Assembly: GCA_947478845.1 (NCBI GenBank)
Contig: CANJXC010000009.1
Coordinates: forward strand, 62,001 to 126,000
Direction: 5' to 3'
Length of the DNA: 64,000 nt
Origin: Spirochaetales bacterium
GTDB lineage: Bacteria; Spirochaetota; Spirochaetia; JABEVK01
Part shown: piece by piece, positions 32,566 through 41,815 of the stretch
Layout: every line of letters begins with the position of its first letter
How positions within the stretch are numbered: position 1 is the stretch's first letter
Translations under genes and position numbers: made by a program
The notes under the pieces: model-generated
Database searches by the model: none
The model's input: only the letters and a program-made list of their open reading frames with translations
Told to the model about the DNA's origin: nothing

Positions 32566-34404
32566 ATGTGTGGAATCGTCGGTTACGTTGGACCCCGAAA
32601 GGCTGCCGAAGTGTTGCTTCAAGGGCTGAAGATGCTGGAATATCGGGGGTACGACTCTTCTGGTATCGCCTACCTGCATCGCAATGCGATCAAGATTTAT
32701 AAGAAGGAAGGAAAAATCGCCAGCCTCGAATCGGTGCTTCCCGAGCCGGTGGCAGCGCACTGTGGCATCGCGCACACCCGTTGGGCCACCCACGGCAAAG
32801 TCAACGACCTCAACAGTCATCCTCACCTGAGCCAGTCCGGTAAGGTAGCCATCGTTCACAACGGCATCATCGACAACTACAATGCCCTCAAGCACGAGCT
32901 ACAGGCTCAAGGAATTGTTTTTAGAAGTGAGACCGATTCCGAGGTGATTGCCCATCTGGTGGAGCAATATTTGACTGCAACGCCCGGCGAGCCCGAGGAA
33001 GCTGTGCGGAAAACTCTGGCACGGCTAGTGGGCACCTATGGCATTGTCGTGATTTTCACCGATTTTCCCGACCTGTTGATCGGCGCCAAGAATGGCTCGC
33101 CGCTCGTGGTGGGGCAAGGCGACGGTGAGATCTTTCTGGCCAGCGACCCGGCTGCTTTCATCGGCTACACCCGCAATGCGGCCTTCCTCGAGGACCGGGA
33201 GATGGTTGTGATTCGCAAGAACGAGTGGGTGACCAAGACGCTGACCAACGAGGTGATAGCCCGCGAGGCCGAAGCCCTCAACTGGAGCGCGGAAGCTGCC
33301 TCCATGGGCGAGTTTCCCCACTACTTCGTGAAAGAGATTTTTGAGCAGCCCGAAGCTCTTCGGCGGGCCCTTGGCCATGGCGGACGCCTTCTGGCCGATT
33401 TCGGCACCGCAAAGCTGGGAGGGCTCAACCTCGACAGCCGCGATCTGCTGGACGTCAGGCGGGTAGTTTTCATCGGCATGGGGTCTGCTTTGCTTGCCAG
33501 CCAGGTGGGGGCCTACCTTTTGGAAACTTTGGCTCGCCTTCCCGCTCAAGCCGAGGACAGCTCAGAGTTCCGCTACCGAAATCCCATCGTGGAAAAAGAT
33601 ACCCTTTACTTCGCCGTCAGCCAGTCGGGAGAAACAGCCGATACCATTCTTGCCATCCAGGAAATCCAGCAGCGCGGAGGCCGGGTTCTCGGCATCGTGA
33701 ACGCTGTCGGTTCGACCATCGCGCGGATCTGCAAGGGGGGTGTGTACATACACGCTGGTCCTGAAATTTCCGTAACCAGTTCCAAGGCCTTTCTGGCCCA
33801 GATGGCTATCATGAACCTGCTGGCCCTGCTTTTCGCCCGCATGCATATCCTGAGCCTTCCGCGTGGCCGTGAAATTATCGAAAACCTCTCCGCCTTGCCA
33901 GAGCTCATGGAAATAGCGCTGCAGCAGAGCCCCCACATTCAAAATGTAGCTCGCAAGTACATTGCTCACAAAAACTTCCTTTTCATGGGTCGTGGCATTC
34001 AGTTCCCTATCGCCTTGGAAGGTGCCCTGAAACTCAAGGAGATTAGCTACGTGCACGCCGAGGGCTTCAGCTCAGGGGGCCTCAAGCACGGGCCGCTGGC
34101 TTTGGTCGGTCCGGAAACTCCCTGCCTGTTTCTCATCGCCGAGGGAGAGACTTTCGACAAAGTGCTGGGCAACATGCAGGAAGTGAAAGCCCGCCAGGGC
34201 AAGATCATCGCGGTAACCAACAGTAACGACCAAAGAGTGGCTGCCTTGGCCGACGATGTGATCAAAGTGCCCCTCACCGAAGAACTCCTAGCGCCCTTCC
34301 TAACGCTGATTCCGCTTCAATTGTTTGCCTATTACACGGCTGTAGAACTTGGTGTCGATGTCGACAGGCCCCGCAATTTGGCCAAGAGCGTGACCACAGA
34401 GTAG
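32566..34404 (+). CDS. glmS: Glutamine--fructose-6-phosphate aminotransferase (isomerizing)
   Basis: 612 residues. After Met1 the catalytic Cys2 starts MCGIVGYVG, followed by LEYRGYDSSGIAY and THGKVNDLNSHPH of the Ntn-type glutaminase domain (to about residue 240). Two SIS domains follow, with SQSGETADTILA, EISVTSSKAFLAQ and SYVHAEGFSSGGLKHGPLALV. It makes glucosamine 6-phosphate for peptidoglycan and lipid A-type sugars. The C-terminus DVDRPRNLAKSVTTE is the standard end. ATG with AGGAGA upstream. The nine-base gap to the gene before leaves no room for a glmS ribozyme. Confidence 0.96.
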   Translation: MCGIVGYVGPRKAAEVLLQGLKMLEYRGYDSSGIAYLHRNAIKIYKKEGKIASLESVLPEPVAAHCGIAHTRWATHGKVNDLNSHPHLSQSGKVAIVHNGIIDNYNALKHELQAQGIVFRSETDSEVIAHLVEQYLTATPGEPEEAVRKTLARLVGTYGIVVIFTDFPDLLIGAKNGSPLVVGQGDGEIFLASDPAAFIGYTRNAAFLEDREMVVIRKNEWVTKTLTNEVIAREAEALNWSAEAASMGEFPHYFVKEIFEQPEALRRALGHGGRLLADFGTAKLGGLNLDSRDLLDVRRVVFIGMGSALLASQVGAYLLETLARLPAQAEDSSEFRYRNPIVEKDTLYFAVSQSGETADTILAIQEIQQRGGRVLGIVNAVGSTIARICKGGVYIHAGPEISVTSSKAFLAQMAIMNLLALLFARMHILSLPRGREIIENLSALPELMEIALQQSPHIQNVARKYIAHKNFLFMGRGIQFPIALEGALKLKEISYVHAEGFSSGGLKHGPLALVGPETPCLFLIAEGETFDKVLGNMQEVKARQGKIIAVTNSNDQRVAALADDVIKVPLTEELLAPFLTLIPLQLFAYYTAVELGVDVDRPRNLAKSVTTE

Positions 34405-34493
34405 ATTCCACCGCAGCCCCGTCCTGTGCCAAGCTGCCGAGGTTTCTGCCGATTATTAGTAGAACAATCGACGTAGATGCCGATAATATCCTT

Positions 34494-35705
34494 ATGAGCG
34501 TTTCCGCCGAACCCGTTGAGTTGCTGGAAGAGGTCGGTTCCCAACCGCCTGCGCTCGCCCCTGAAAGCAAACCTGGGGAGGTCGCAAGCGGAGAAGTTCG
34601 ACCCACCAATCAAAAAGTCCTTCCTACCTTTCTCATGGGACTCCTGCTTTGTTTGCTCGCCATGACGTGGGACTTCCTGCCCTCCCGAAACTGGTTGCCT
34701 ATGCCGCTCAGTCCGCTGGTCTTCCTCGCTTTCCTCATTGTTCAGTTCCTCGTCATCGAAGGCGGGTTCCGCAAGGCGAATGCACAAAGTGTTGCCCTCG
34801 GACAAAAGCTGACCGAGACCGAACTGGCGTTGCTGGAAGCTGCCGAAGCCTACAGCCGCTTTGTTCCCGAGCAGTTTCTGCGTCACTTGAACCGGAAGTC
34901 GATTTCGCAAGTCAGATTGGGAGACCAGGTAGCCCGTGGAATGACGGTGATGTTTGCGGATATCCGCAACTTTACTTCGATGAGCGAGACAATGTCGCCC
35001 GAAGAAAACTTTCGCATGCTCAACGATTATCTTGGCCACATCGGGCCCATCATCCGAGAGCAATTTGGGTTCATCGACAAGTACATCGGTGACGCCATCA
35101 TGGCGCTTTTTGACGGGCCCGTGGACGAAGCCATTGCCGCCGCTGTGGGCATGCAACTGGCCACAGCTGAGTACAACAGGAATCGCCCTGACGCCCCGTA
35201 CCCCATCACGATTGGCATCGGACTGCACAGCGGCCCGTTGATGCTCGGCGTCATCGGCGAAGTGGACCGGATGGAGAGCACCGTCATTGCCGACTCAGTC
35301 AACCTAGCCAGCCGCATTGAATCGCTCACGAAATACTACGACTGCCGTATTCTGCTCACCAGGTCTACCTTTGAGGCTCAGTCAGATCCTTACCCCTACT
35401 TTACCCGCCCAGTCGACTTGGTTCGGGTCAAAGGGCGCACCGAACCCGTGGACCTTCTTGAAATCATGGACGAACGCTTTGATTCCCACTCCAATTTGAA
35501 AATTGAGCTAGCCGCTCACTTGGCCGAAGCTCTGGTGCTGTATCGACGCGGAGAGTTTCATGAGGCCCGCATCCTTTTCCAGCATTTGGCGTATCAGGAT
35601 CCGAAAGATCTGCTCTACGGAATCTACCGCCGGAGGGTAGAGGAATTGATCAGGTTGGGAGCACCCCCAGGCTGGGACGGGGCCAACGACTTCGCATTCA
35701 AGTAA
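34494..35705 (+). CDS. Membrane-bound class III adenylate/guanylate cyclase
   Basis: 403 residues. A cytoplasmic N-terminal segment precedes two membrane helices (about residues 44-60 and 70-88), a short linker (SRFVPEQFLRHLNRKSISQVRLGDQVARG) and the catalytic domain (about 140-320): VMFADIRNFTSMSE with the metal-binding aspartate, GFIDKYIGDAIMALF with the second, IGIGLHSGPLMLGVIGE, and DSVNLASRIESL. A further 60 residues resemble a TPR-like helix pair. It should make cAMP from ATP. Spirochaetes often carry many such cyclases. No Shine-Dalgarno sequence; GATAAT (34482-34487) ends six bases before the ATG. Confidence 0.9.
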   Translation: MSVSAEPVELLEEVGSQPPALAPESKPGEVASGEVRPTNQKVLPTFLMGLLLCLLAMTWDFLPSRNWLPMPLSPLVFLAFLIVQFLVIEGGFRKANAQSVALGQKLTETELALLEAAEAYSRFVPEQFLRHLNRKSISQVRLGDQVARGMTVMFADIRNFTSMSETMSPEENFRMLNDYLGHIGPIIREQFGFIDKYIGDAIMALFDGPVDEAIAAAVGMQLATAEYNRNRPDAPYPITIGIGLHSGPLMLGVIGEVDRMESTVIADSVNLASRIESLTKYYDCRILLTRSTFEAQSDPYPYFTRPVDLVRVKGRTEPVDLLEIMDERFDSHSNLKIELAAHLAEALVLYRRGEFHEARILFQHLAYQDPKDLLYGIYRRRVEELIRLGAPPGWDGANDFAFK

Positions 35706-35755
35706 GGGCCATTCCAAGGCAAGCGTTTTTCGGCTACAGTGTAGCAGGAGGCGCT

Positions 35756-36397
35756 ATGGAAGGCCACGTCGCCAAGATCGTTTCGGTCACCAAGCTGACT
35801 CACAACATCAAGTCATTCAAGATAGAGAAGCCCGTAGGCTTTGAGTTTGAGCCCGGTCAGGCGGTAGATTTGGCTATCAACCGACCCCGCTGGGAAAGCG
35901 AAGCGCGCCCCTTTTCCTTTACCAACACCCCCTCCGACCATGACCTAGAGTTTGTCATCAAGTCGTACCGTGATCATCCGGGAGTAACCAACCTTTTCGA
36001 TGCGCTCAAGCGCGATGAGACCATCTTCCTGGGGAAAGCCTTTAGCAGCTACTCTTACAAGGGCCCTGGCCTTTTTCTCGCCGGTGGCACTGGAATCACG
36101 CCGTTTCTCTCCATCTTGCGTCAACTGAATCGAAGTGGACGTCCCCTGGGAAACCGCTTGCTTTGGGCAACGGTGACCGAGCACGACACGTTTTACGAGA
36201 AAGAGCTGGGCGACCTGTTAGACTCGGGTTATTCGACAGTGGTGGGCCCTATCAAGCAATCGGCCCTGCGCAAGGTGTTGAAGCCCGACACGGACTGGGT
36301 GTACATCTGTGGCCCTGAAAAGTTTGTCGCGGCCCAAGTCCAGATGGTCACCGAACTTGGTGTTCCGTCGGAAAAGATCCTCGTCGCAGAGGAATAA
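35756..36397 (+). CDS. FAD/NAD(P)-binding ferredoxin reductase-like oxidoreductase
   Basis: 213 residues with the two domains of the ferredoxin-NADP reductase superfamily: FAD-binding barrel with ARPFSFTNTP (about residues 49-58), and nucleotide-binding domain with LFLAGGTGITPFLSILRQL and YICGPEKFVAAQV. No iron-sulfur motif is fused, so an electron partner is needed. The name flavodoxin reductase fits similar short proteins. GGAGG seven bases before the ATG. The stop codon is two bases from that of the convergent methyltransferase gene. Confidence 0.88.
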   Translation: MEGHVAKIVSVTKLTHNIKSFKIEKPVGFEFEPGQAVDLAINRPRWESEARPFSFTNTPSDHDLEFVIKSYRDHPGVTNLFDALKRDETIFLGKAFSSYSYKGPGLFLAGGTGITPFLSILRQLNRSGRPLGNRLLWATVTEHDTFYEKELGDLLDSGYSTVVGPIKQSALRKVLKPDTDWVYICGPEKFVAAQVQMVTELGVPSEKILVAEE

Positions 36398-36399
36398 AC

Positions 36400-37572
36400 T
36401 CACAGAACCCGGAGCAAGACGCCTTTCAGGTATTCTGACTCAGGGAAACTGGTGCGGATGGGGTGGCAAGGGGCCTGGTGCAGCTGGCGGACCACGTCGA
36501 CGCGGCGGCCTGAATCTTTGGCCGCAAAGGCTATCATTTCCCGGAAGGCGTTGTGGTCGACCAACCCGCTACAGCTGAAACTGGCCAGAAAACCGCCGCT
36601 ATCCACCAGTTTAAGGGCCTGCAAGTTCAGGTCCTTGTAGCCTCGAAGAGCCTTTTCGACGTGGTCGCGGCTCGAGGCCAGCTTGGGCGGGTCTAACACA
36701 ATGGCTCCCCAAGTGCGTCCCTGTTTCTTAAGGTCGCGGAGCACTTGGAATGCGTCCCCCTCGAACGCTTCGGCCGGCCCAAATCCGTTGAGAGCTAAGT
36801 TGCTCTGAGCGAGAGCCAACGCGTCGGCGCTGGAATCAAGAAGACTCACCGAGCTGGCACCGGATTTCAGGGCATGTACTGCAAACCCTCCGGTAAAAGT
36901 AAAGGCATCGAGAACCGACCTCCCCGCGAAGAACGGACTCACCAGAGCGCGATTATCACGTTGGTCGGTATAGAATCCTGTCTTTTGTGAACTCAGATCG
37001 AGGGCAAACTTCGCTCCATGTTCCACGATCTCCACACCCGCGGGGGCTTCTCCCCACAGAAGGCCTTTCACCTCAGGTAAACCTTCCATTCTGCGCCCAT
37101 CACCATCGGATTTTTCAACAATACCCTTGAGTCCGGGAACGAGCCGGGAGTAAAGGGCCGTGATGAGTTCCCGCAACCGATCGGCACCGGAGGTAAGAAA
37201 TTGCACCACCAGATAGGGCCCGAACAGGTCGGCAATCAGCCCCGGAATCCCATCCGATTCAGAATAGAACACCCGCATGGCAGAGGTACGAGCAACCAGA
37301 GATTGGCGCAGGGCCCAAGCTTCTTCGAGGCGCTGGCGATACCACAACTCATCCACCTCCGACCCTTGGTTCCACTCCATCAAGCGCAACCGAATTTTGC
37401 TGGTCGCGTTGAACTGGCCATAGGCCACAAACTTGCCCTCTGCCGTCTGCACGGAGACAACTTCCCCGGAAGCGGGCTGGCCTTCGAGGCGCGCAATAGC
37501 TCCCGAAAAGACCCACGGATGGCGGTTGAGCGCCAACTTCTCGCGTCCGGGAAAAAGGGTAATGGTCTTCAT
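36400..37572 (-). CDS. RlmI-like 23S rRNA (cytosine-C5) methyltransferase
   Basis: 390 residues. An N-terminal PUA-like domain (RHPWVFSGAIARLEG, VVSVQTAEGKFVAYGQFN) is followed by a middle domain and a Rossmann methyltransferase with VLDAFTFTGGFAVHALKSGA (SAM-binding motif I), VSLLDSSADALALAQ and the motif IV VLDPPKLASSR. This is the layout of RlmI/YccW proteins that methylate large-subunit rRNA. Length is typical. Start ATG at 37572; GATAAA (37581-37586 on the opposite strand) ends eight bases upstream, so it may be leaderless. It is divergent from the DUF2156 gene. Confidence 0.9.
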   Translation of the reverse strand: MKTITLFPGREKLALNRHPWVFSGAIARLEGQPASGEVVSVQTAEGKFVAYGQFNATSKIRLRLMEWNQGSEVDELWYRQRLEEAWALRQSLVARTSAMRVFYSESDGIPGLIADLFGPYLVVQFLTSGADRLRELITALYSRLVPGLKGIVEKSDGDGRRMEGLPEVKGLLWGEAPAGVEIVEHGAKFALDLSSQKTGFYTDQRDNRALVSPFFAGRSVLDAFTFTGGFAVHALKSGASSVSLLDSSADALALAQSNLALNGFGPAEAFEGDAFQVLRDLKKQGRTWGAIVLDPPKLASSRDHVEKALRGYKDLNLQALKLVDSGGFLASFSCSGLVDHNAFREMIAFAAKDSGRRVDVVRQLHQAPCHPIRTSFPESEYLKGVLLRVL

Positions 37573-37592
37573 TTCTTCAGTTTATCCCGGAT

Positions 37593-37621
37593 TTGCCTTC
37601 GGCCTCAATTCCCGGTAGATT
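37593..37621 (+). promoter_or_regulatory. Promoter of the DUF2156 gene giving a leaderless transcript
   Basis: TTGCCT (37593-37598), 17-base spacer, TAGATT (37616-37621). The -10 box ends seven bases before the ATG at 37629; no Shine-Dalgarno sequence is present. Confidence 0.6.
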
Positions 37622-37628
37622 GATCGCT

Positions 37629-38534
37629 ATGCCAATTCCTCTCTATCCCGAGTTTGCGCCGATTTCGCTCGACATGCGCGCCGAGCTTCATCCGTGGTTT
37701 CTGTCTCTGGAGGCAGGCCTTTCGGAGTTCACCTTTTCCAACATCTACCTCTTCCGCCATAACTACAATTACAAGTTGTCTCGTTTCGCCGAAGGAAAAT
37801 ACCTCATCATCGGCACGAAAAACGGCCGGACTTTCTTTTCGGCTCCTTGGGGTCCGCCCGCCATGCCGGTGGTGCAAGAGCTGCTCGAACAAGTTGACTA
37901 CTACAAGAACCTCAACCAAAGTCAGGCGACGGAGCTCCGGGACACATTTTTGGCTGCTGGGTTGCAGATCGTTGAAGACCGCGACAACTTCGACTACCTC
38001 TACGACAGCACGGAGATGGCAACCCTCGAAGGAAAGCGTTTTCATAAAAAGCGAAACCACATCCATCAGTTCTTTGCGCAGTACCCCACCGGGTTTGAAG
38101 GAAGAATGATGACTTCCTCGCCAAAGGATACCGCCGCCGCTCTCGAGCTTCTCGAGCGCTGGCAATCCACGCGTGAAGACCGCTCCGATTACCTTCCCTC
38201 TCAAGATGCCTTACACCTGAGGGACGAACTCCAGTTGACCGGGCGCATTTGGACCCTCAACGGCCGTACTGTGGGATTTGCCCAAGGGGAGCCCACGCAA
38301 CTCGGGCGGGCCTTCACCATCCATTTTGAAAAAGCTGACGGGCACGAATACAAAGGGGTCTATCAGGCCATTTTTTTTGACTGGGCCGGATACCTCAAAG
38401 ATCAGTATGCGCTAATCAACCGCGAGCAGGACCTCGGGGATCCTGGTCTCAGGCAAGCCAAAGAGACCTACCGGCCCGTTGCTTTTGTGCGCAAGTACCG
38501 GGTAGAAAAGGCTTCGTGGATACAGCAAGCCTGA
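37629..38534 (+). CDS. DUF2156 / phosphatidylglycerol lysyltransferase-like GNAT protein
   Basis: 301 residues. FAPISLDMRAELHPWFL, LSEFTFSNIYLFRHNYNY and FHKKRNHIHQFFAQYP, followed by FTIHFEKADGHEYKGVYQAIFFDWAGYL and LINREQDLGDPGLRQAKETYRP, match the DUF2156 family, two fused GNAT-like domains related to the catalytic end of MprF. MprF enzymes move aminoacyl groups from tRNA to lipids, but this protein has no membrane domain, and the role of soluble members is not settled. The start ATG at 37629 lies seven bases after a -10 box. Confidence 0.87.
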   Translation: MPIPLYPEFAPISLDMRAELHPWFLSLEAGLSEFTFSNIYLFRHNYNYKLSRFAEGKYLIIGTKNGRTFFSAPWGPPAMPVVQELLEQVDYYKNLNQSQATELRDTFLAAGLQIVEDRDNFDYLYDSTEMATLEGKRFHKKRNHIHQFFAQYPTGFEGRMMTSSPKDTAAALELLERWQSTREDRSDYLPSQDALHLRDELQLTGRIWTLNGRTVGFAQGEPTQLGRAFTIHFEKADGHEYKGVYQAIFFDWAGYLKDQYALINREQDLGDPGLRQAKETYRPVAFVRKYRVEKASWIQQA

Positions 38535-38640
38535 CATTTCTGTAGGATCAGGCCACCGCATGGTCAGATTCCGCTTTGGTTTTAGTCCTATCCCCTTGCC
38601 AAAGCTCGCTTTTCCGTTCAGAATTCACGCAATTTCGAGC

Positions 38641-38656
38641 TGGCACGCATCTTGCA
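38641..38656 (+). promoter_or_regulatory. Sigma-54 (-24/-12) promoter of glnN
   Basis: TGGCACG (38641-38647), four bases, TTGCA (38652-38656), preceded by C. This is an exact match to the consensus CTGGCACG-N4-TTGCA, with GG and GC separated by ten bases. Transcription would begin near 38667, 33 bases before the glnN ATG. An imperfectly placed inverted repeat GCTTTGG/CCAAAGC (38572-38578 and 38598-38604) lies about 45-70 bases upstream and could bind an enhancer-binding protein. Confidence 0.85.
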
Positions 38657-38699
38657 GTTAGAATCAGAGTCTCAACGAATAATGTTTAGGAGGACAAAC

Positions 38700-40817
38700 A
38701 TGTCCGATACCCTCGACGCTCAATCCGGCGTACCGGCGCTCTTCGGAAGCAAGACCTTCGGCGATGCGGTTCAACGCCAGCGCCTCCCCAAATCGGTTTA
38801 CAAGGAACTAAAGCAGGTCAAGGAAGGCAAAAAGAAACTGACCCCCGAAGTGGCGGAGGTGGTTGCCAACGCCCTCAAAGACTGGGCCTTGGAACACGGT
38901 GCCACCCATTACACGCATTGGTTCCAACCGCTGACCGGGATAACCGCCGAGAAGCACGACTCGTTCATCAGCCCTGTTGGCGATGGTACGGTCATCATGG
39001 AGTTTTCGGGCAAAGAATTGATTCAGGGCGAACCCGACGCCTCGTCGTTTCCTTCCGGCGGTCTTCGCGCCACCTTTGAAGCCCGAGGGTACACAGCTTG
39101 GGATGCCTCGTCACCCGCTTTCCTGAAAAGCGATGCCAGCGGGGTCACCCTTTGCATTCCCACCGCCTTTGTTGGGTATCACGGGCAGGCTCTCGACAAA
39201 AAGACGGCGCTACTTCGCTCGATGGAAGCCCTGAGCGTGCAGGCCGTGAGGGTTTTGCGCGCCTTGGGCAACACGACCAGCAACCGGGTGACCACCACGG
39301 TTGGTCCCGAGCAGGAATATTTTCTTATCGACGAGGAATACTTTAACGCTCGTCCCGACCTCCTTTTGACCGGTCGCACCGTAGTGGGAGCGCTTCCCGC
39401 CAAGGGGCAGGAACTCGAAGACCATTATTTTGGAGCTATTCCCGACAACGTGGCCGGCTTCATGCGTGAGTTCAACGAGGAACTGTGGAAGCTTGGTATC
39501 ACCGCCAAAACCCAGCACAACGAGGTCGCTCCCCACCAATATGAAATCGCCGTGATTTTCGACACCAGCAACGTTTCTGCCGACCAAAACCAACTGGTCA
39601 TGGAAACTCTGCGCAAAGTGGCCAGTCACCACGGCCTGGCAGGTCTGATCCATGAAAAACCCTTTGCCGGGGTCAATGGTTCAGGGAAGCACAACAACTG
39701 GTCGATGGGCACGGATGACGGAAAAAACCTGCTCGATCCGGGAAAAACTCCCCAAGACAATACCCAGTTCCTGCTGTTCGCCACCGCAGTCATTCAGGCC
39801 GTTGACGACTACGCTTTACTGCTGCGCACGGCTGCCGGTAACCCCGGCAACGACCACCGCCTCGGGGCCAACGAGGCTCCCCCGGCCATCATCTCGATCT
39901 TCTTGGGAAGCCAATTGAGCGAGATTCTCGACGCCATCGCCGATGGCAAGGATCTCAAGGCGAAAGAAGGCACCAAACTAGCTTTGGGCCACAACAGCCT
40001 TCCCGACCTGCCCAAGGACATGACAGACCGAAACCGCACCAGCCCGTTCGCCTTTACTGGCAACAAGTTCGAGTTCCGCATGGTACCTGCAGGCGACTCG
40101 ATCAGCGGACCCAACGTGGTGCTCAACACGGTTGTGGCCGACTCCCTGGGTCAGTTTGCCGACCGTCTGGAAAAAGCAAAGGACAAACTCACCGAGGTGA
40201 AGAAGATCATTGCCGAAAGTTATAAGGCCCACAGAAAGGTGGTGTTCAACGGCAACGGCTACGCCCCCGAATGGCAGGTGGAAGCCGAGAAGCGCGGCTT
40301 GCCCAACGTGAAAGCTTGGGTGGATTGCATCCCTGAGCTGGCCTCGAAGAAGAGCGTGGCGCTGTTTGGCGCGCACAAGGTGTTGAGCTCAGAGGAGTTG
40401 CATAGCCGGGTAGAGATCTACCTCGAGAAGTACGCCAAAACAATCAACATCGAGGCGGGTGTCATGGTGGAAATGGTCAAAAAGAACATCCTCCCCGCTG
40501 CCATCGACTGGCTCACGGGCCTCGCCGGCAGCATTGAAGTGCTCGGTTCGGCCAAGGTTCCCACCTTGGGAGCAGAGGCCCAGTTGAAGGAAGCCGGCGC
40601 CCTTGTCGAGAAGTCGTACAAGGCACTGTCTGCCCTTGAGGCTAAATTGCACAAAACCCGGGCGATCGACGACATTCATAAGAAGGCCTCGTCTTTCCGC
40701 AAGGATGTGTTCGCCGCCATGGGTGAATTGCGTACGGAAGTGGATGCACTTGAGCGCCTGATGCCTTCGGACTACTATCCGTACCCGACTTACGAAGACA
40801 TGCTATTTCGGTTTTAG
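38700..40817 (+). CDS. glnN: Glutamine synthetase type III
   Basis: 705 residues, the size of GSIII enzymes (about 700) rather than GSI (about 470). [69 protein letters not shown] and [11 protein letters not shown] are typical of GlnN. It forms glutamine from glutamate, ammonia and ATP. AGGAGG lies six bases before the ATG at 38700. The sigma-54 promoter upstream indicates nitrogen-controlled expression. A terminator follows at 40864-40892. Confidence 0.95.
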   Translation: MSDTLDAQSGVPALFGSKTFGDAVQRQRLPKSVYKELKQVKEGKKKLTPEVAEVVANALKDWALEHGATHYTHWFQPLTGITAEKHDSFISPVGDGTVIMEFSGKELIQGEPDASSFPSGGLRATFEARGYTAWDASSPAFLKSDASGVTLCIPTAFVGYHGQALDKKTALLRSMEALSVQAVRVLRALGNTTSNRVTTTVGPEQEYFLIDEEYFNARPDLLLTGRTVVGALPAKGQELEDHYFGAIPDNVAGFMREFNEELWKLGITAKTQHNEVAPHQYEIAVIFDTSNVSADQNQLVMETLRKVASHHGLAGLIHEKPFAGVNGSGKHNNWSMGTDDGKNLLDPGKTPQDNTQFLLFATAVIQAVDDYALLLRTAAGNPGNDHRLGANEAPPAIISIFLGSQLSEILDAIADGKDLKAKEGTKLALGHNSLPDLPKDMTDRNRTSPFAFTGNKFEFRMVPAGDSISGPNVVLNTVVADSLGQFADRLEKAKDKLTEVKKIIAESYKAHRKVVFNGNGYAPEWQVEAEKRGLPNVKAWVDCIPELASKKSVALFGAHKVLSSEELHSRVEIYLEKYAKTINIEAGVMVEMVKKNILPAAIDWLTGLAGSIEVLGSAKVPTLGAEAQLKEAGALVEKSYKALSALEAKLHKTRAIDDIHKKASSFRKDVFAAMGELRTEVDALERLMPSDYYPYPTYEDMLFRF

Positions 40818-40863
40818 TTTTTGGATTCCGGCACCCTGCCAGATTCGCGTTCAGTTGTAGGTC

Positions 40864-40892
40864 AAAGCCGTCCTTCGGGGCGGCTTTTTTTT
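40864..40892 (+). terminator. Intrinsic terminator after glnN
   Basis: AAAGCCGTCC (40864-40873) pairs with GGGCGGCTTT (40878-40887) around a TTCG tetraloop, followed by a T-run to 40892. Confidence 0.9.
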
Positions 40893-40915
40893 GACGGTGA
40901 CCCAGGAGAAGCAAA

Positions 40916-41440
40916 ATGACAGCGTCGAACCCGCCCGCCTTGGCCCATTTTGCGTTTCTGGCCCGCGCCAACACCACCGTTAATCTCCGGTTGGGAGCCA
41001 TCTTGCTTTCCGAGGTATGGGAGCGCCCCTTGGTCGGATACTTCACCAGCATTTCGGCTATTCTGGCCCATGTTCAGGTGGCTGACTCGTACTGGGCCGC
41101 AGACATCGCCTTCACGGCCGCGCTACCGCTTTTTACCACCATGGACGCAACGCACCTGCCAAACTACGGCGAGCTGAAGTACACAGATCTGGAAGATTGG
41201 CGTCAACAACGCTCAAAGCAGGATAGCCTCCTGGAGGAACTGGTCGCGGGTTTGTCGGAACAGCACTTGCCGCTGGCCGTGAGGCAGTTTGAGAATCCGG
41301 AAAACGGTGCGGGTCAATCCATTTGGAAGGCCCTTCTCCACCTTTTTAATCACCAGACCCATCATCGCGGACAAATAAGCGCTACCCTAGAGGTCTTTGG
41401 GGTGGAACATGATTTCTCCAATCTCATCTCGATTGACTAG
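40916..41440 (+). CDS. DinB-like four-helix protein
   Basis: 174 residues of the DinB/YfiT type. LAHFAFLARANTTVNLRLGAIL at the N-terminus, then ISAILAHVQVADSYW with the first histidine, and LLHLFNHQTHHRGQISATL with the HxxxH metal ligands. Some relatives are thiol-dependent S-transferases; most have no known role. AGGAGA sits six bases before the ATG. It lies 23 bases beyond the glnN terminator. Confidence 0.88.
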   Translation: MTASNPPALAHFAFLARANTTVNLRLGAILLSEVWERPLVGYFTSISAILAHVQVADSYWAADIAFTAALPLFTTMDATHLPNYGELKYTDLEDWRQQRSKQDSLLEELVAGLSEQHLPLAVRQFENPENGAGQSIWKALLHLFNHQTHHRGQISATLEVFGVEHDFSNLISID

Positions 41441-41486
41441 GGCAAACCCGAAACCACTGTCGCGAGCTAGCTCATCGAAAGTTGAC

Positions 41487-41714
41487 TCAGACTTTGACGA
41501 TCTTATTCGCTTTAAGGCAAGAAGTGCAGATTTTGATGTGTTGAACGGTTGAATTGAGAATCGTTTTGACTCTCACAATATTGGCCTTGAAGGTCCGCTT
41601 GCTACGAACACCAATGTGCTGCCCAGCACCGCCCTGTTTCTTTGGCTGACCTTTGCGGGGAACATTGTTCCCGGACATGGTGCCCTTTCCGCAAACTTCG
41701 CATTTTCTGGCCAT
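41487..41714 (-). CDS. rpmB: 50S ribosomal protein L28
   Basis: 75 residues starting MARKCEVCGKGTMSGNNV, with CxxC at both the N-terminus and near the C-terminus (KICTSCLKANK), so this is a zinc-binding form. SKRTFKANIVRVKTIL matches L28. The ATG at 41714 is chosen because MARKCEVCGK is the family start; a TTG two codons upstream is possible. AAGGGG lies upstream. A plausible promoter on the minus strand is TTTACA and TATTCC with an 18-base spacer. It is divergent from the sensor kinase gene. Confidence 0.95.
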   Translation of the reverse strand: MARKCEVCGKGTMSGNNVPRKGQPKKQGGAGQHIGVRSKRTFKANIVRVKTILNSTVQHIKICTSCLKANKIVKV

Positions 41715-41815
41715 AAGCAAACCCCTTGTTCAAACTCTAGGCCAGAGGAATACCACAAAACCGGTTGCTGTGTAAAGTCCTGCAAAAGAGCTCTGGATGT
41801 TCTAGACTAAGGTTT

